Shown: piece by piece, positions 1 to 9,325 of the stretch
Layout of the letters: each line of letters begins with the position of its first letter
Numbering within the stretch: position 1 is the first letter of the stretch
DNA from: Microvirga terrae
GTDB taxonomy: Bacteria > Pseudomonadota > Alphaproteobacteria > Rhizobiales > Beijerinckiaceae
Length of the DNA: 64,000 nt
Direction of reading: 5' to 3'
NCBI RefSeq assembly: GCF_013307435.2
Contig: NZ_CP102845.1
Coordinates: 2,365,001 to 2,429,000 of the forward strand
Translations under genes and position numbers: made by a program
The notes under the pieces: model-generated
Told to the model about the DNA's origin: nothing
Database searches by the model: none
Seen by the model: the letters and a program-made list of their open reading frames with translations, nothing else

Positions 1-191
1 GGATCGGCGCAGCCCTGCTGCACCGGACGCTCCAGGCCATGAAGGACATGGGTTACGCCTATGCCATCATCGGCGATCCCGGCCCGGCCCGGTTCTATAT
101 CGAGACCGTCGGCGCCATCGAGATCCCGGTCTCCGGCAAGGGGATCTACAGCGACATGCTGCGAACGCCGAAGCCGGCCGCTCTCGTCTAG
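1..191 (+). CDS. GNAT-family N-acetyltransferase, C-terminal fragment (cut by window edge)
   Basis: The reading frame is open from base 3 and ends at TAG 189-191, so only the last 62 or so residues are present. The visible part starts in the acetyl-CoA-binding turn and helix (IGAALLHRTL) and continues through GYAYAIIGDP and ARFYIETVGA, which is the usual beta5-helix4 end of GNAT acetyltransferases. Such enzymes move an acetyl group from acetyl-CoA to an amine; the acceptor cannot be read from this fragment. It lies 45 bases upstream of a GH3/NagZ-like gene on the same strand. That pairing is known from cell-wall-sugar recycling clusters of other bacteria, so an amino-sugar or muropeptide acceptor is a reasonable guess only. 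Confidence 0.75.
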   Translation, partial: IGAALLHRTLQAMKDMGYAYAIIGDPGPARFYIETVGAIEIPVSGKGIYSDMLRTPKPAALV

Positions 192-236
192 TCGCCGTCC
201 CCAAAACGACCCTTCACTCCCACACCATAGAGTCCG

Positions 237-1262
237 ATGTCCCAAAACGTTCCACTTGCCCTCTTCGTCGGCATTCCGAATCCCGTTCTCGACGCCAACG
301 AGGTCGCCCTGTTTCGCGAAACGAATCCGTACGGTCTCTTTGTGGGACGGCGCAACCTGAAGACGCCCGATCAGGTCAAGGCCCTGGTGGCCCAGTTCCG
401 CGAGGCGGTCGGACGGGATGATGCGCCGGTCTTCACGGATCAGGAGGGTGGCCGCGTGCAGCATCTCGACGCCGGCCCGTGGCCGTCGTTCCGTTCCTTC
501 CGCGACTTCTCGCGCCTCGCCGACCACGACATGGACCTCGCCAAGCACGCTCTGCGCCTCTCGTCGCATGCCATGGGAGCCATGATGACGGAGCTCGGAC
601 TGGCGAGCGGGTGCTCACCGGTCCTCGACCTCGTCTTCGACACGACGAGCGCGGTGATCGGCGCGCGCTCCTTCGGTCCGGATCCCGAGCGGGTGGCTTC
701 GCTCGGGCGCGTCGTGGTCGACAGCCTCCTCGAGGTCGGCAACCTGCCCATCATGAAGCACATTCCCGGCCACGGACGGGCCACGACCGACAGCCACAAG
801 GAGCGGCCGGTGGTGCGCGAGAGCCGCGACGTCCTTGTCGCGACGGACTTCAAGCCGTTCGTGGACCTGATCGACACGCCCTGGGCCATGGTGTCCCATG
901 TGGTCTATTCAGCCTATGACGAAGAGCAACCCGCATCGATCTCGCCCGTCATCTGCAATGACGTGATCCGAGGCGAGCTCGGCTACCGCGGCGTGCTCAT
1001 CTCCGATTGCCTGTTCATGGAATCGCTGCGCGGGCCTTTGCCGGAGCGCGTGCGCCAGACGCTCGACGCCGGATGCGACATTGCCCTGCACAGCCACGGC
1101 ACGACCGCAGAAAGCCTGGCGGCCGCGAGAGCCGCCCGGCCGCTTTCACAACAATCGCTTGAGCGGATAGAGGCCGGAAAACGACGGCTCGGTTCGCTGA
1201 AGGTAGACGTTCGCGAGCTTCATGCGGAGGTAGAAGGTATATTCGCCCGCCTTCCGCAATAG
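237..1262 (+). CDS. Glycoside hydrolase family 3, NagZ-like beta-N-acetylhexosaminidase
   Basis: The protein has 341 residues, the size of single-domain NagZ enzymes, and no signal peptide, so it should act in the cytoplasm on imported or recycled material. GH3 landmarks are visible: TDQEGGRV near residue 67, the KHIPGHG segment with K174-H175, the DSH loop (185-187) that supplies the His of the NagZ acid/base dyad, and ISD with Asp257 as likely nucleophile. NagZ enzymes release N-acetylglucosamine from anhydromuropeptides or related beta-GlcNAc glycosides. It differs from the classical sequence by Ile for Phe in KHFPGHG and Cys after the nucleophile Asp, so substrate preference may differ. 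It sits 43 bases upstream of a dipeptide-type importer, which suggests that the importer brings in its substrate. The ATG at 237 has only a weak ribosome-binding site. Confidence 0.88.
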   Translation: MSQNVPLALFVGIPNPVLDANEVALFRETNPYGLFVGRRNLKTPDQVKALVAQFREAVGRDDAPVFTDQEGGRVQHLDAGPWPSFRSFRDFSRLADHDMDLAKHALRLSSHAMGAMMTELGLASGCSPVLDLVFDTTSAVIGARSFGPDPERVASLGRVVVDSLLEVGNLPIMKHIPGHGRATTDSHKERPVVRESRDVLVATDFKPFVDLIDTPWAMVSHVVYSAYDEEQPASISPVICNDVIRGELGYRGVLISDCLFMESLRGPLPERVRQTLDAGCDIALHSHGTTAESLAAARAARPLSQQSLERIEAGKRRLGSLKVDVRELHAEVEGIFARLPQ

Positions 1263-1305
1263 AGCTTTTCGCGTGTAAACGGTTTAATAAAAAGAGGGAA
1301 CTTCA

Positions 1306-2958
1306 ATGAAACGATCTTCAGCACTCCTGGCAATGACCATGCTGGGTGCCATGACCCTGCCCGCTGCTGCGCAGTCCGTGCTTACGGTCAATATCGAGCC
1401 CGCGACGACCTGGGTGCGCAACTTCAACCCGTTCAACCAGACGTCAGCGCGGCAGAGCACGCTCGACTTCATCTACGAGCCGCTGATCGTCTTCAACCGG
1501 CTCGACGACAACAAGCCCAACTACCGCCTGGCGGAGAGCTACAAGCTCGCCGAGGATCTGAAGAGCATCGAGTTCAAGCTGCGCGACGGCCTGAAATGGT
1601 CGGACGGGCAGCCGCTGACGGCGGCCGACGTGGTCTTCACCTACAATTACATCAAGCAATATCCGGCGCTCGACTTCGTGTCGATTTGGCAGTTCATCAG
1701 CGGTGTCGAGCAGGTCGACAAGCAGACCGTGCGCTTCACCCTTCGCCAGCCGAGCGCGCTGGCGGTCGACCGGCTCATCGCGCTGCCGATTGTGCCGGAG
1801 CATGTGTGGAAGGGCATCACCGAGCCGGTCACCTTCGCCAACGAGAATCCGGTCGGCAGCGGTCCGATGACCGAGGTGACGCGGTTCACGCCGCAGACCT
1901 ACGATCAATGCCGCAATCCGCATTATTGGGATGCCGCACACCTGTCCGTCGATTGCATGCGCTTCCCGCAGCTTGCGGACAACAACCAGATCCTGGCGGC
2001 CTCCGCCGGCGGACAGCTCGACTGGGGCGTGGCCTTCCTGCCGGACGTGGAGAAGACGTTCGTGGCCAAGGACCCGCAGCATCACAAATATTGGTACGTG
2101 GCCGGCAGCATGGTGGAGTTCCTGTTCAACCAGGAGACGTCCAACGAGAACAACCGCAAGGCGTTCAAGGACCTCAACTTCCGTCGCGCGGTCAGCATGA
2201 CGCTGGACCGCAAGGCCATGGTCGACGTGGCGGGCTATGGCTACCCGACGCTGAACGAGGATCCGACCGCCTTCGGGGACGTCTACAAGATGTGGCTCGA
2301 TCCCAAGGTGAAGGCCGAGTTCGGCAAGTACACGACCTATGATCTGGACGGCGCCAAGGCGCTTCTCGACAAGGCAGGTTACGTCGACAAGAACAAGGAC
2401 GGCTTCCGCGACAATCCGGACGGGACGCCCATCGCTTTCAACATCATCGTGCCGAATTCCTGGAGCGACTGGATCGACACGGTGCAGATCGCCATCGAGG
2501 GGATGCGCGAGGCCGGCATCAACGCCAGCATGGGAACGCCAGAGGAAGCGGTCTGGTCGCAGAACCTGATCAGCGGTTCCTTCGACGCCGCCATCAACAG
2601 CATTTCGGTGGCGGCCTCGCCCTATTATCTCTATCAGCGCGCCTTCACCAAGTCGGATGCCGGAAAGACCCGCTTCACGGCGCAGCGTTGGTTCAACGAC
2701 GATCTCGAAGGTCTGCTGGCGAAGTTCGCCCAGACGCCCGATCAGGCTCAGCAGAAGACCATCATGAACAGCGCCCAGCGGATCGTCGCGGAGAACCTCC
2801 CGATCTTCCCGGTCTACAACAGCGCGACCTGGTACCAGTACAACACCAAGCGCTTCACGGGCTGGGCCAGCGGCGAGAACCCGTTCGTCAATCCGACGAT
2901 CTCACGCCAGAACCCCGCACGGCTGCTTCATCTCCTGGCGCTCAAGCCGGTCAAGTAA
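1306..2958 (+). CDS. Periplasmic substrate-binding protein, dipeptide/oligopeptide ABC importer (SBP family 5)
   Basis: The 550-residue protein begins with a Sec signal peptide (MKRSSALLAM, hydrophobic core, cleavage after AAA at about residue 22) and lacks a lipobox, so it should be soluble in the periplasm. The mature part has family-5 binding-protein features: FNPFN near the N-terminus, the LRDGLKWSDGQPLTAADVVFTY region, and the NFRRAVSMTLDRKAM segment. The family binds peptides, nickel chelates, opines and some sugars, so the ligand is open. It leads an operon with two permeases and two ATPases and follows the NagZ-like gene. A good ribosome-binding site (AGAGGGAAC) precedes ATG 1306. A stem-loop follows the stop codon before the first permease gene. 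Confidence 0.92.
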   Translation: MKRSSALLAMTMLGAMTLPAAAQSVLTVNIEPATTWVRNFNPFNQTSARQSTLDFIYEPLIVFNRLDDNKPNYRLAESYKLAEDLKSIEFKLRDGLKWSDGQPLTAADVVFTYNYIKQYPALDFVSIWQFISGVEQVDKQTVRFTLRQPSALAVDRLIALPIVPEHVWKGITEPVTFANENPVGSGPMTEVTRFTPQTYDQCRNPHYWDAAHLSVDCMRFPQLADNNQILAASAGGQLDWGVAFLPDVEKTFVAKDPQHHKYWYVAGSMVEFLFNQETSNENNRKAFKDLNFRRAVSMTLDRKAMVDVAGYGYPTLNEDPTAFGDVYKMWLDPKVKAEFGKYTTYDLDGAKALLDKAGYVDKNKDGFRDNPDGTPIAFNIIVPNSWSDWIDTVQIAIEGMREAGINASMGTPEEAVWSQNLISGSFDAAINSISVAASPYYLYQRAFTKSDAGKTRFTAQRWFNDDLEGLLAKFAQTPDQAQQKTIMNSAQRIVAENLPIFPVYNSATWYQYNTKRFTGWASGENPFVNPTISRQNPARLLHLLALKPVK

Positions 2959-2969
2959 TCCGGCACAAT

Positions 2970-2994
2970 GGGGAAGTGGTCCGTCCGCTTCCCC
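2970..2994 (+). terminator. Intercistronic stem-loop after binding-protein gene
   Basis: GGGGAAGTGG at 2970-2979 pairs with CCGCTTCCCC at 2985-2994, ten pairs with one G-U and a five-base loop. There is no U run, so it is more likely an mRNA stabiliser or partial attenuator than a full terminator. It sits between the stop of the binding protein (2958) and the start of the permease (3009). Confidence 0.5.
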
Positions 2995-3008
2995 GTCCTG
3001 AGGTTTCG

Positions 3009-3986
3009 ATGGCATTTCTTTTCAGGCGCCTGGGATTCTATCTCGCGGCCTTTCTCGCCGCGGCGACCGTCAACTTCTTCCTGCCCCGGCTCATGCCCGG
3101 CAACCCGATCGAGATCATGTTCTCGAGCGCGGGCAGCGATCTCTCGGCCGAGAACCTCGAGGCCCTGAAGCTCACCTTCGGCTTCGTCGAGGGGCCGCTC
3201 TGGCAGCAATACCTGACCTACCTGCACAGCGTCTTCACCGGCGATCTCGGCCGGTCGATCAAGTATTTTCCGCTGCCCGTGACGGAGCTGCTGGGCCGCG
3301 CCCTTATCTGGACCGTCGGTCTCATGGGGACCGCGACGCTCATCAGCTTCACCCTGGGCACGGTGCTCGGCATCATGGCGGCCTGGAGGCGCGGGAGCAC
3401 CTTCGACGTGGTCTTCTCGGTCGGCGCCATCATGGCCACCTCGATGCCCGCCATGGTGCTCGCCCTGGTGGCCCTGTTCTTCTTCGGCTTCGAGCTCAAC
3501 TGGTTCCCGACCGGCTACGCGGCCGACCCGGCGCTCGATCCGAGTTTCACCTGGGCCTACGTCTCGAGTGTCATCCGACATGGCATCCTGCCGGTCCTGA
3601 CGCTGTCGATCGTGCTGACCGGCGGGTTTCTGGTGACCATGCGCAACAACATGATCAATCTGCTGGGTGAGGACTACATCGTCATGGCCCGGGCCAAGGG
3701 CCTGTCGGACCGGCACGTGATGTTCTGGTACGCCGCGCGCAACGCGCTTCTGCCGACGGTGAGCAGCCTCGCCATCGCGATCGGAACCGTGCTCGGCGGC
3801 TCCCTCGTGACGGAGGTCGTGTTCAACTATCCGGGGCTCGGCAATACGCTCTATCAGGCGATCCTGGCACGGGACTATCCGGTGATCCAGGGCCAGCTGC
3901 TGATCATGACGCTCGCCATGCTCGCGGCCAACTTCATCGTGGATGTCAGCTACGTGCTGCTCGATCCGCGGCTGCGGAGGGCCTGA
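3009..3986 (+). CDS. ABC transporter permease, DppB-like
   Basis: This 325-residue inner-membrane protein has an N-terminal transmembrane helix with the FLPRLMPGNP motif typical of DppB/OppB, five further hydrophobic segments, and the cytoplasmic EAA loop (YIVMARAKGLSDRHVMFWYAARNALLP pattern, near residues 226-252) that docks on the ATPase. The C-terminus DPRLRRA is also typical. It forms the translocation channel with the next gene product. The start ATG 3009 was chosen because the DppB-like N-terminus begins there. The open frame extends much further upstream into the binding-protein gene, but that stretch has no permease character. Confidence 0.9.
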   Translation: MAFLFRRLGFYLAAFLAAATVNFFLPRLMPGNPIEIMFSSAGSDLSAENLEALKLTFGFVEGPLWQQYLTYLHSVFTGDLGRSIKYFPLPVTELLGRALIWTVGLMGTATLISFTLGTVLGIMAAWRRGSTFDVVFSVGAIMATSMPAMVLALVALFFFGFELNWFPTGYAADPALDPSFTWAYVSSVIRHGILPVLTLSIVLTGGFLVTMRNNMINLLGEDYIVMARAKGLSDRHVMFWYAARNALLPTVSSLAIAIGTVLGGSLVTEVVFNYPGLGNTLYQAILARDYPVIQGQLLIMTLAMLAANFIVDVSYVLLDPRLRRA

Positions 3987-3987
3987 C

Positions 3988-4878
3988 ATGGGAGCGGTTC
4001 TGAGAAGCTTTTCGCACAACAGGAAGGCCCTGACCGGCCTCGTCATCGTTACCATCATCGTGGCGCTCGCAATCGCCGCGCCCTGGCTGACCGAGTACGA
4101 TCCGACCCGGCGCGTCGGGCGGCCGCACCAGCCGCCGAGCTGGGACCATTGGCTCGGCACGACGCGCATCGGCCAGGATGTGTTCGCGCGCCTTCTCTAC
4201 GGCGCCCGCACGTCTCTCGCCGTCGGCTTCGGGGCCGGCCTCCTGATCACGGCGGTGGGAACGATCCTCGGCATCGTGGCGGGATACCGGGGAGGGCGCA
4301 CCGACGAGGTGATCAGCTTCTTCACCAACATGGTGCTCGTGGTGCCGAACCTGCCGCTGCTCCTGGTGCTCGCGGCCTTCATCGGACAGGCGAGCCCCTG
4401 GGTGATCGCGCTTATTCTCGGAGCCACGTCCTGGGCCTGGGGCGCGCGCGTCACGCGCGCCGAGACCCTGTCGGTGAAGCAGAAGGACTTCGTGAAATCG
4501 GCCGAGATGCTGGGCGAGCCGTCCTGGCGCATCATGCTGTTCGAGATTTTCCCGAACGTGATCTCCATCGTGGGGATCAACTTCGTGGGCAGCGTGATCT
4601 TCGCGGTCATCACGGAAGCCACGCTCGAGTTCCTCGGGCTCGGCGATCCCAAGACGGTCTCCTGGGGCATGATGCTGTTCAACGCGCAGAACGCCTCCGC
4701 CCTGCAGGTGGGCGCCTGGTGGGACATCCTGAGCCCGTGCTTCGCCCTGATCGCTCTGGGAGCTGGCCTGTCGCTCCTGAACTTCGCCGTCGACGAGATC
4801 GCCAACCCGCGCCTGCGCACAGGCAACACCCTGTCGCGCTGGTCGCTGCTCATGCGGCGCGGGGAGGGCCGTCTATGA
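3988..4878 (+). CDS. ABC transporter permease, DppC-like
   Basis: The gene encodes 296 residues and starts one base after the stop of the DppB-like gene. The N-terminal helix is followed by the DppC-type periplasmic segment with LGTTRIGQDVFARLLYGARTSL (the LGTD-GRD-SRLIYGARISL equivalent). The EAA motif follows further on (KDFVKSAEMLGEPSWRIM), then the EATLEFLGLGDP signature of the family. It is the second half of the permease pair. The unusual C-terminal tail (RWSLLMRRGEGRL) overlaps the downstream ATPase start by four bases (ATGA), which indicates translational coupling. Confidence 0.9.
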   Translation: MGAVLRSFSHNRKALTGLVIVTIIVALAIAAPWLTEYDPTRRVGRPHQPPSWDHWLGTTRIGQDVFARLLYGARTSLAVGFGAGLLITAVGTILGIVAGYRGGRTDEVISFFTNMVLVVPNLPLLLVLAAFIGQASPWVIALILGATSWAWGARVTRAETLSVKQKDFVKSAEMLGEPSWRIMLFEIFPNVISIVGINFVGSVIFAVITEATLEFLGLGDPKTVSWGMMLFNAQNASALQVGAWWDILSPCFALIALGAGLSLLNFAVDEIANPRLRTGNTLSRWSLLMRRGEGRL

Positions 4879-5696
4879 CCGCCAATCCCCTGCTTTCGGT
4901 GCAGAACCTCACCATCGACTACGTCGGCGCGCAGAGCGATTTCCGGGCGGTCGACGATGTCAGCTTCGACATCGCTCCCGGAGAGGTCTTCGGCCTCGCG
5001 GGCGAATCCGGCTGCGGCAAAAGCACGATCGCCTATGCGGTCAACCGCCTGCACAAGCCGCCCGCGCTCATCCGTCAGGGCAGGATCCTCTTCGAGGGGC
5101 AGGACGTGCTCGACCTCGACGACCGGGCCCTGAGGGAGTTCCGCTGGCACAAGGTCGCCATGGTGTTCCAGAGCGCCATGAACTCCCTCAATCCCGTCCT
5201 GAGGGTGGAGGCGCAGTTTCACGACCTGCTCAAGCGGCATCGCGGCTACACGAAGGCGCAGTCGCGGGAGCGCGCGGCCGAGATGCTGCGGCTCGTCGAC
5301 ATTCCGCCCGAGCGCATGCGCGACTACCCGCATCAGTTCTCGGGCGGCATGCGCCAGCGCATCGTCATCGCCATCTGCATGGCGCTCGATCCGAGCCTCG
5401 TCGTGATGGACGAGCCGACGACCGCCCTTGACGTGGTCGTCCAGCGCGAGATCCTGCAGAGGATCGACGAGCTGCGGCGCAGCCGCGGATTCTCGGTGCT
5501 CTTCATCACCCACGATCTGGGCCTGATGGTGCAGTTCTGCGACCGGATCGGCATCATGCTGCGCGGGAAGCTGGTCGAGCAGGGTCCGGCCGAGCAGATC
5601 TATCACCGGCCGCAGCACGACTACACACAGCAGCTCTGGGCCTCGTTCCCGTCGCTGCATGGCGATCCGATCAAGCGGGAAAGGGCATCGGGATGA
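4875..5696 (+). CDS. ABC transporter ATPase, DppD-like
   Basis: This 273-residue ATPase carries Walker A GESGCGKST, Q-loop VFQSAMNSLNP, signature FSGGMRQR, Walker [12 protein letters not shown] and switch His in ITHDLG. Its order in the operon is that of DppD. It is shorter than most DppD proteins and ends soon after the HDYTQQLW segment. It therefore lacks the four-cysteine C-terminal region that many dipeptide-importer ATPases carry, and that the second transporter in this window keeps. The start ATG overlaps the stop of the permease (ATGA, 4875-4878), and its own stop overlaps the next ATPase start in the same way. Confidence 0.92.
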   Translation: MTANPLLSVQNLTIDYVGAQSDFRAVDDVSFDIAPGEVFGLAGESGCGKSTIAYAVNRLHKPPALIRQGRILFEGQDVLDLDDRALREFRWHKVAMVFQSAMNSLNPVLRVEAQFHDLLKRHRGYTKAQSRERAAEMLRLVDIPPERMRDYPHQFSGGMRQRIVIAICMALDPSLVVMDEPTTALDVVVQREILQRIDELRRSRGFSVLFITHDLGLMVQFCDRIGIMLRGKLVEQGPAEQIYHRPQHDYTQQLWASFPSLHGDPIKRERASG

Positions 5697-6601
5697 TGGA
5701 CCAAGAGCCGATCATCGCACTGGAGCGGGTCAGCAAGAGCTTCGGCCACGGCGAGAAGACCGTGCGGGCCGCGCACGACATCTCGTTCGCGCTCCATCCC
5801 GGCAGAACCGTCGCGCTGGTGGGCGAGTCCGGCAGCGGCAAGACCACCTGTGCCCGTCTCGTCATGCGCGAATATGAGCCGGATGGCGGAAGGATCCTGT
5901 TCCACGGCCGTGACCTGAACGATTCCGAGGCGGTCGGCCTCAAGGAATACCGGCGCGCCGTCCAGATGATCTTTCAGGACCCCTTCGCGTCGCTCAATCC
6001 GGCCCACACGGTGGACTTCATCCTCCGTCGTCCGCTTGCTCTGGGCCAGCCGCACCTCAAGGGCAGGGCGGCGGATGACGCCATCGCCGATCTTCTGCGC
6101 CGCGTGGAGCTCGATCCCGGCACCGTCACACGCAAGCACCCGCATGAGCTCTCCGGCGGGCAGCGCCAGCGCATCAACATCGCCCGGACGCTTGCGATGG
6201 GCGCCCGGGTGATCGTCGCCGACGAGCCGACCTCGATGCTGGACGTGTCCGTGCGCCTGGGCGTTCTCAACCTTCTCAACGAGATGAAGCGGGAGCTCGG
6301 CGTCGCGCTGCTCTACATCACGCACGACCTGGCGACGGCACGATATGTCGCCGAAGACATCCTTGTGATGTATGCGGGCCAGATCGTCGAATGGGGCGAT
6401 GTCCACCGGGTGCTGACCCATCCGCAGCATCCCTATACGCGCCTTCTCCTGTCGGCGGTGCCCGATCCGGAGGTGCGTTTCGACGATCCGGACGCGCGGC
6501 TCAATCCGCGCGCCGTGGAGGCCATCCGCCGAGAGGCGCGGAATCTGCAGGATCGCGTGGTCGAAGTCGGGCCGAACCACTTCACCCGGCAGGCGGCCTG
6601 A
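5693..6601 (+). CDS. ABC transporter ATPase, DppF-like
   Basis: The 302-residue protein has Walker A GESGSGKTT, Q-loop IFQDPFASLNP, signature LSGGQRQR, Walker B VIVADEPTSMLD and the HDLATARYVAED switch region. It pairs with the preceding ATPase to drive the importer. The C-terminus ends with a charged segment instead of a cysteine-rich domain. The more usual serine in DEPTSALD is replaced by Met (TSMLD), which is common in one DppF branch. It is the last gene of this operon. The next gene is convergent, with a perfect stem-loop between them. Confidence 0.92.
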   Translation: MMDQEPIIALERVSKSFGHGEKTVRAAHDISFALHPGRTVALVGESGSGKTTCARLVMREYEPDGGRILFHGRDLNDSEAVGLKEYRRAVQMIFQDPFASLNPAHTVDFILRRPLALGQPHLKGRAADDAIADLLRRVELDPGTVTRKHPHELSGGQRQRINIARTLAMGARVIVADEPTSMLDVSVRLGVLNLLNEMKRELGVALLYITHDLATARYVAEDILVMYAGQIVEWGDVHRVLTHPQHPYTRLLLSAVPDPEVRFDDPDARLNPRAVEAIRREARNLQDRVVEVGPNHFTRQAA

Positions 6602-6642
6602 GACCGGGCCGGAGCGACCCTCAAGTCTGAAGGCTCAGGAGC

Positions 6643-6664
6643 GCGAGCCCGGATGCGGGCTCGC
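6643..6664. terminator. Bidirectional stem-loop between convergent operons
   Basis: GCGAGCCCG (6643-6651) and CGGGCTCGC (6656-6664) form a perfect nine-pair stem with a GATG tetraloop. It lies between the stop of the DppF-like gene and the stop of the convergent PLP-enzyme gene. There is no T run, so if it terminates transcription it may need Rho or act weakly. Confidence 0.55.
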
Positions 6665-6686
6665 CGGCCAAGTGTCAGCCGTATGA

Positions 6687-7895
6687 TCAGTCGGGCCAGC
6701 GCATGATCGCCTGCGTGGACCGGTTCCGACGTCCGTCGAGAGACGTCGCGATGATCTCGTTCGACTGACGGGCCTTCTCCAGCTCCTCGACGAGACGCTC
6801 GGCGACGACGGTTTCCTGGCCCGGGTGAAGGTTGCACGGATCGAGATAGAAGTAGCCGTGCTCGACCTCATGGTCGCGGACGATGATCGGCGTGCGGCCC
6901 GACGCGAGGGCATCGGCGAGATCCCATGCGGTGATGTGGGCCCCCTTGGGCTCGATGGCGACTTTCAGGCGGTCGAGCGGGTTGTTGGTCGGGTCGGCCT
7001 CGCGGATCGGCGTCACGCCCGGGCGCCCGGCGAGGGTCTGCTCCCAGAGCTCCAGATACCGCGTCTCGCGCTCGCGGATGCCCGCATGGTCGCGCGTCTC
7101 CCAGGCCTCGAGCGCCGCGATGGTGCCGAGAATGCCTTCCTTGCCGACCTTCATGCCGCGGCCGATGCCCATGTTCTGCATGTAGGTGGCGCGTACGAGC
7201 TCGGTGCGGCCGGCGACGATGCCGCCGGTCAGGCCGCCGAGGAACTTGTGCGAGGAGTAGAGCGCGATGTCGGCTCCGGTGGCCAGGAACCCCTTCAGGT
7301 CGTATTCGGACGCCGCGTCGACGATCACCGGCACGCCCCGCGCATGGCACACCTCGACGAACTCCTTCAGCGGGATCAGACCGTACTGCACCGTATGGTG
7401 CGAGATGACGTAGACCGCCGCGGCCGTCCGCTCGTTGATGGCCCCGTCGAGCTGGTAGCCGTAGGCCGAGGTCGCCTGACCCACCGGGACGACCTTCGCG
7501 CCCGCAAGGCGGATGCCCTGCTCGACGGGCGCCCCGTAGCTGACCATGTGGCCGGTCATCAGCAGCACTTCGTTCTTGAGCCCCTGCGTGTCGGGAAGCC
7601 GCTCGACGGCCGCCAGATCGCAGCCGGTCATGGCGCCCGCGACGGCGAGCGTGATCGCCGCCGAACAGGATGCGGTCACGAAGCCGGCCTCCGTGCCGCA
7701 CAGGCGCGCGATCACGCGGCTCGCCTTCTTCTGGAGGTCGCCGATCTCGACGAATTGCGGAAGAATTGCCGAAACGGCCGCGACCGCTTCGGGCACGACG
7801 ATGGACGCTCCGAGGGATGTCATGGTGCCCGACACGTTGATGATGGGGCGGAGGCCGAAATCGGCGCGGATGTCTTTCTGGGTCATGGGGCTCAT
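6687..7895 (-). CDS. SelA-like PLP-dependent enzyme (DgaE / D-glucosaminate-6-P ammonia-lyase type)
   Basis: The 402-residue protein is a fold-type I PLP enzyme. Lys217 in YSSHKFLGG should form the Schiff base, Asp203 in IVDAASE should contact the pyridine nitrogen, and ASCSAAI near residue 75 is the phosphate-binding region. It belongs to the group described as selenocysteine-synthase-related, aminotransferase class V-fold proteins. Characterised members (DgaE) deaminate D-glucosaminate-6-phosphate by elimination. Such genes repeatedly neighbour an amidohydrolase of the EF_0837/AHA_3915 type, and one is present here at 11316-12539. The usual aldolase partner (DgaF/EF_0839) is absent. It is divergent from the IclR gene. 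ATG 7895 and ATG 7886 are both possible starts. Confidence 0.8.
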   Translation of the reverse strand: MSPMTQKDIRADFGLRPIINVSGTMTSLGASIVVPEAVAAVSAILPQFVEIGDLQKKASRVIARLCGTEAGFVTASCSAAITLAVAGAMTGCDLAAVERLPDTQGLKNEVLLMTGHMVSYGAPVEQGIRLAGAKVVPVGQATSAYGYQLDGAINERTAAAVYVISHHTVQYGLIPLKEFVEVCHARGVPVIVDAASEYDLKGFLATGADIALYSSHKFLGGLTGGIVAGRTELVRATYMQNMGIGRGMKVGKEGILGTIAALEAWETRDHAGIRERETRYLELWEQTLAGRPGVTPIREADPTNNPLDRLKVAIEPKGAHITAWDLADALASGRTPIIVRDHEVEHGYFYLDPCNLHPGQETVVAERLVEELEKARQSNEIIATSLDGRRNRSTQAIMRWPD

Positions 7896-7928
7896 TGTCT
7901 CGATATTTTATGTTGTGAAACTGGGGTA

Positions 7929-7940
7929 TATTCCATTATT
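7929..7940. promoter_or_regulatory. Candidate IclR operator in the divergent promoter region
   Basis: TATTCCATTATT lies between the divergent PLP-enzyme and IclR genes. Its reverse complement AATAATGGAATA matches AATTATGGATTA upstream of the binding-protein gene at 15957-15968 in 10 of 12 positions. It also lies in a short inverted repeat (ATTCC, eight bases, GGAAT). Shared sequence at both ends of the locus is what an IclR-regulated pathway would show. No footprint is implied. Confidence 0.4.
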
Positions 7941-8013
7941 GAGGAATTATGTTGAAGAACATGGCCGGTCGTGAAGGTGGGCCGCAATTTCCGAAGATCC
8001 GGGAGAAGATCCA

Positions 8014-8820
8014 GTGGACACCAAGTTTCCTGAAGCGGCGAACGCCGCCGCGCCCGAGAAGCGCAGCCGCGGCGCCCGCGTCAGCGGCATCGATCGTGCC
8101 CTGCAGATCCTCGACTTCCTGCAGGCCGAGATGAAGCCCGCCGGCGCCTATGCGGTCGCCAAGGCGGTCGGAGCCCCGCTCTCGACGGTCTACGTGATCA
8201 TCGAGGACCTGGTCGAGAAGCGGCTCCTGCAGCGGCGCAGCGACGGCACGGTCTGGCTCGGACCGCGCCTCTATCACTACGGCCTGGCTTACGCGGAATC
8301 CCTCGATTTTCTGAACGTCGCCACGCACGAGATGCAGGACCTGTGCCGGGAGGTGGAGGAAACCATCCAGATCTGCGGCCGGGACGGAGACCACATGGTC
8401 GTCATGGCCATGGCGGACGGTCCCGGGCACTTCCGGGTCACGTCCAAGGTCGGCTCGCGCGTGCCCCTGAACTGGACGGCGTCCGGACGCCTTCTCCTCG
8501 GTCACCTGCCGGACGGGGAGCGGCTGGAGGTCTTCCGCCATGCCTCCAAGGTGTCGCCCACCGGGCGCGCCAACACGAACCCGGAGGCCTTGTCCGACGC
8601 CTCGGCGGCGGCCCTGCGGGAGCGCTTGTCGATCCAGATCAACGAATCCGACTTCTCGGTCGCCTGCATCGCGTCGCCGATCTGCCAGCCGTCGGGAGAA
8701 TGCATCGCGACGATCTCCATCGTGCTGCCCGAGCACCGGGTCGTGCAGGACCGCGACCGCTACACCAACGCCGTGCGTAAGGCGGCCGAGAAGATCGAGG
8801 CGACGCTGGGCTGGCGCTGA
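8014..8820 (+). CDS. IclR-family transcriptional regulator
   Basis: The protein has 268 residues. An N-terminal winged helix-turn-helix (VSGIDRALQILDFL, then AYAVAKAVGAPLSTVYVIIEDL) is followed by an IclR effector domain that ends with the typical SIVLPEHR and NAVRKAAEKIEATLGWR segment. GTG 8014 is chosen because GGGAGAAG (8001-8008) gives a well-spaced ribosome-binding site; an upstream ATG at 7949 is out of frame with this protein. It is divergent from the SelA-like gene and convergent, 20 bases apart, with the transporter/amidohydrolase operon. It therefore most likely controls both. IclR proteins act as repressors or activators that respond to the pathway substrate. Confidence 0.9.
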   Translation: MDTKFPEAANAAAPEKRSRGARVSGIDRALQILDFLQAEMKPAGAYAVAKAVGAPLSTVYVIIEDLVEKRLLQRRSDGTVWLGPRLYHYGLAYAESLDFLNVATHEMQDLCREVEETIQICGRDGDHMVVMAMADGPGHFRVTSKVGSRVPLNWTASGRLLLGHLPDGERLEVFRHASKVSPTGRANTNPEALSDASAAALRERLSIQINESDFSVACIASPICQPSGECIATISIVLPEHRVVQDRDRYTNAVRKAAEKIEATLGWR

Positions 8821-8840
8821 CCGCGGCATGACGGATCGCC

Positions 8841-9325
8841 TCATCCCTCGATCGCGACGATGGCTTCGATCTCGACCGTGATGTTGTTGGGCAGCGACCC
8901 GAAGCCCACGGCGGAGCGGGCGTGACGCCCGGCCTCTCCGAACACGGCCATCATCAGGTCGGAGCATCCATTGATCACCTTAGGGTGTTCGCCGAAATCG
9001 GGCGCCGCGTTCACCATGCCGAGGAGCTTCACCACGCGCTTGACCCGCGACAGGTCGCCCAGAGCGTCCTGCATGACGGCGAGCAGATTGATGCCCGTGA
9101 GCTTGGCGTGCTCATAGGCCTCTTCCGCGCCGACGTCGAGGCCGACCTTGCCGGTATGGAGATACCCGTTCGCTTCCTGTGGACCCTGGCCCGACAGGAA
9201 CAGGAGATTGCCTTCCTGGACATGCGTCACGAAATTGGCGATCGGGTTCGGAGCCTTGGGCAGCGCAATGCCAAGTTCCTTCAGGCGCTCGTAAGGGTTG
9301 GACGCAGTCAGATATTGCACTCGGT

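Noticed and set aside
3009..4169. Long minus-strand open frame (over 400 codons) opposite the first permease genes
   Set aside because: Its translation is Arg/Gly/His/Glu-rich low-complexity sequence. It mirrors two clear permease genes and is an artefact of high-GC codon bias.
4149..4874. In-frame upstream extension of the DppD-like ATPase through the permease gene
   Set aside because: The extension lacks ATPase or other domain features. The ATGA overlap at 4875 is the natural start.
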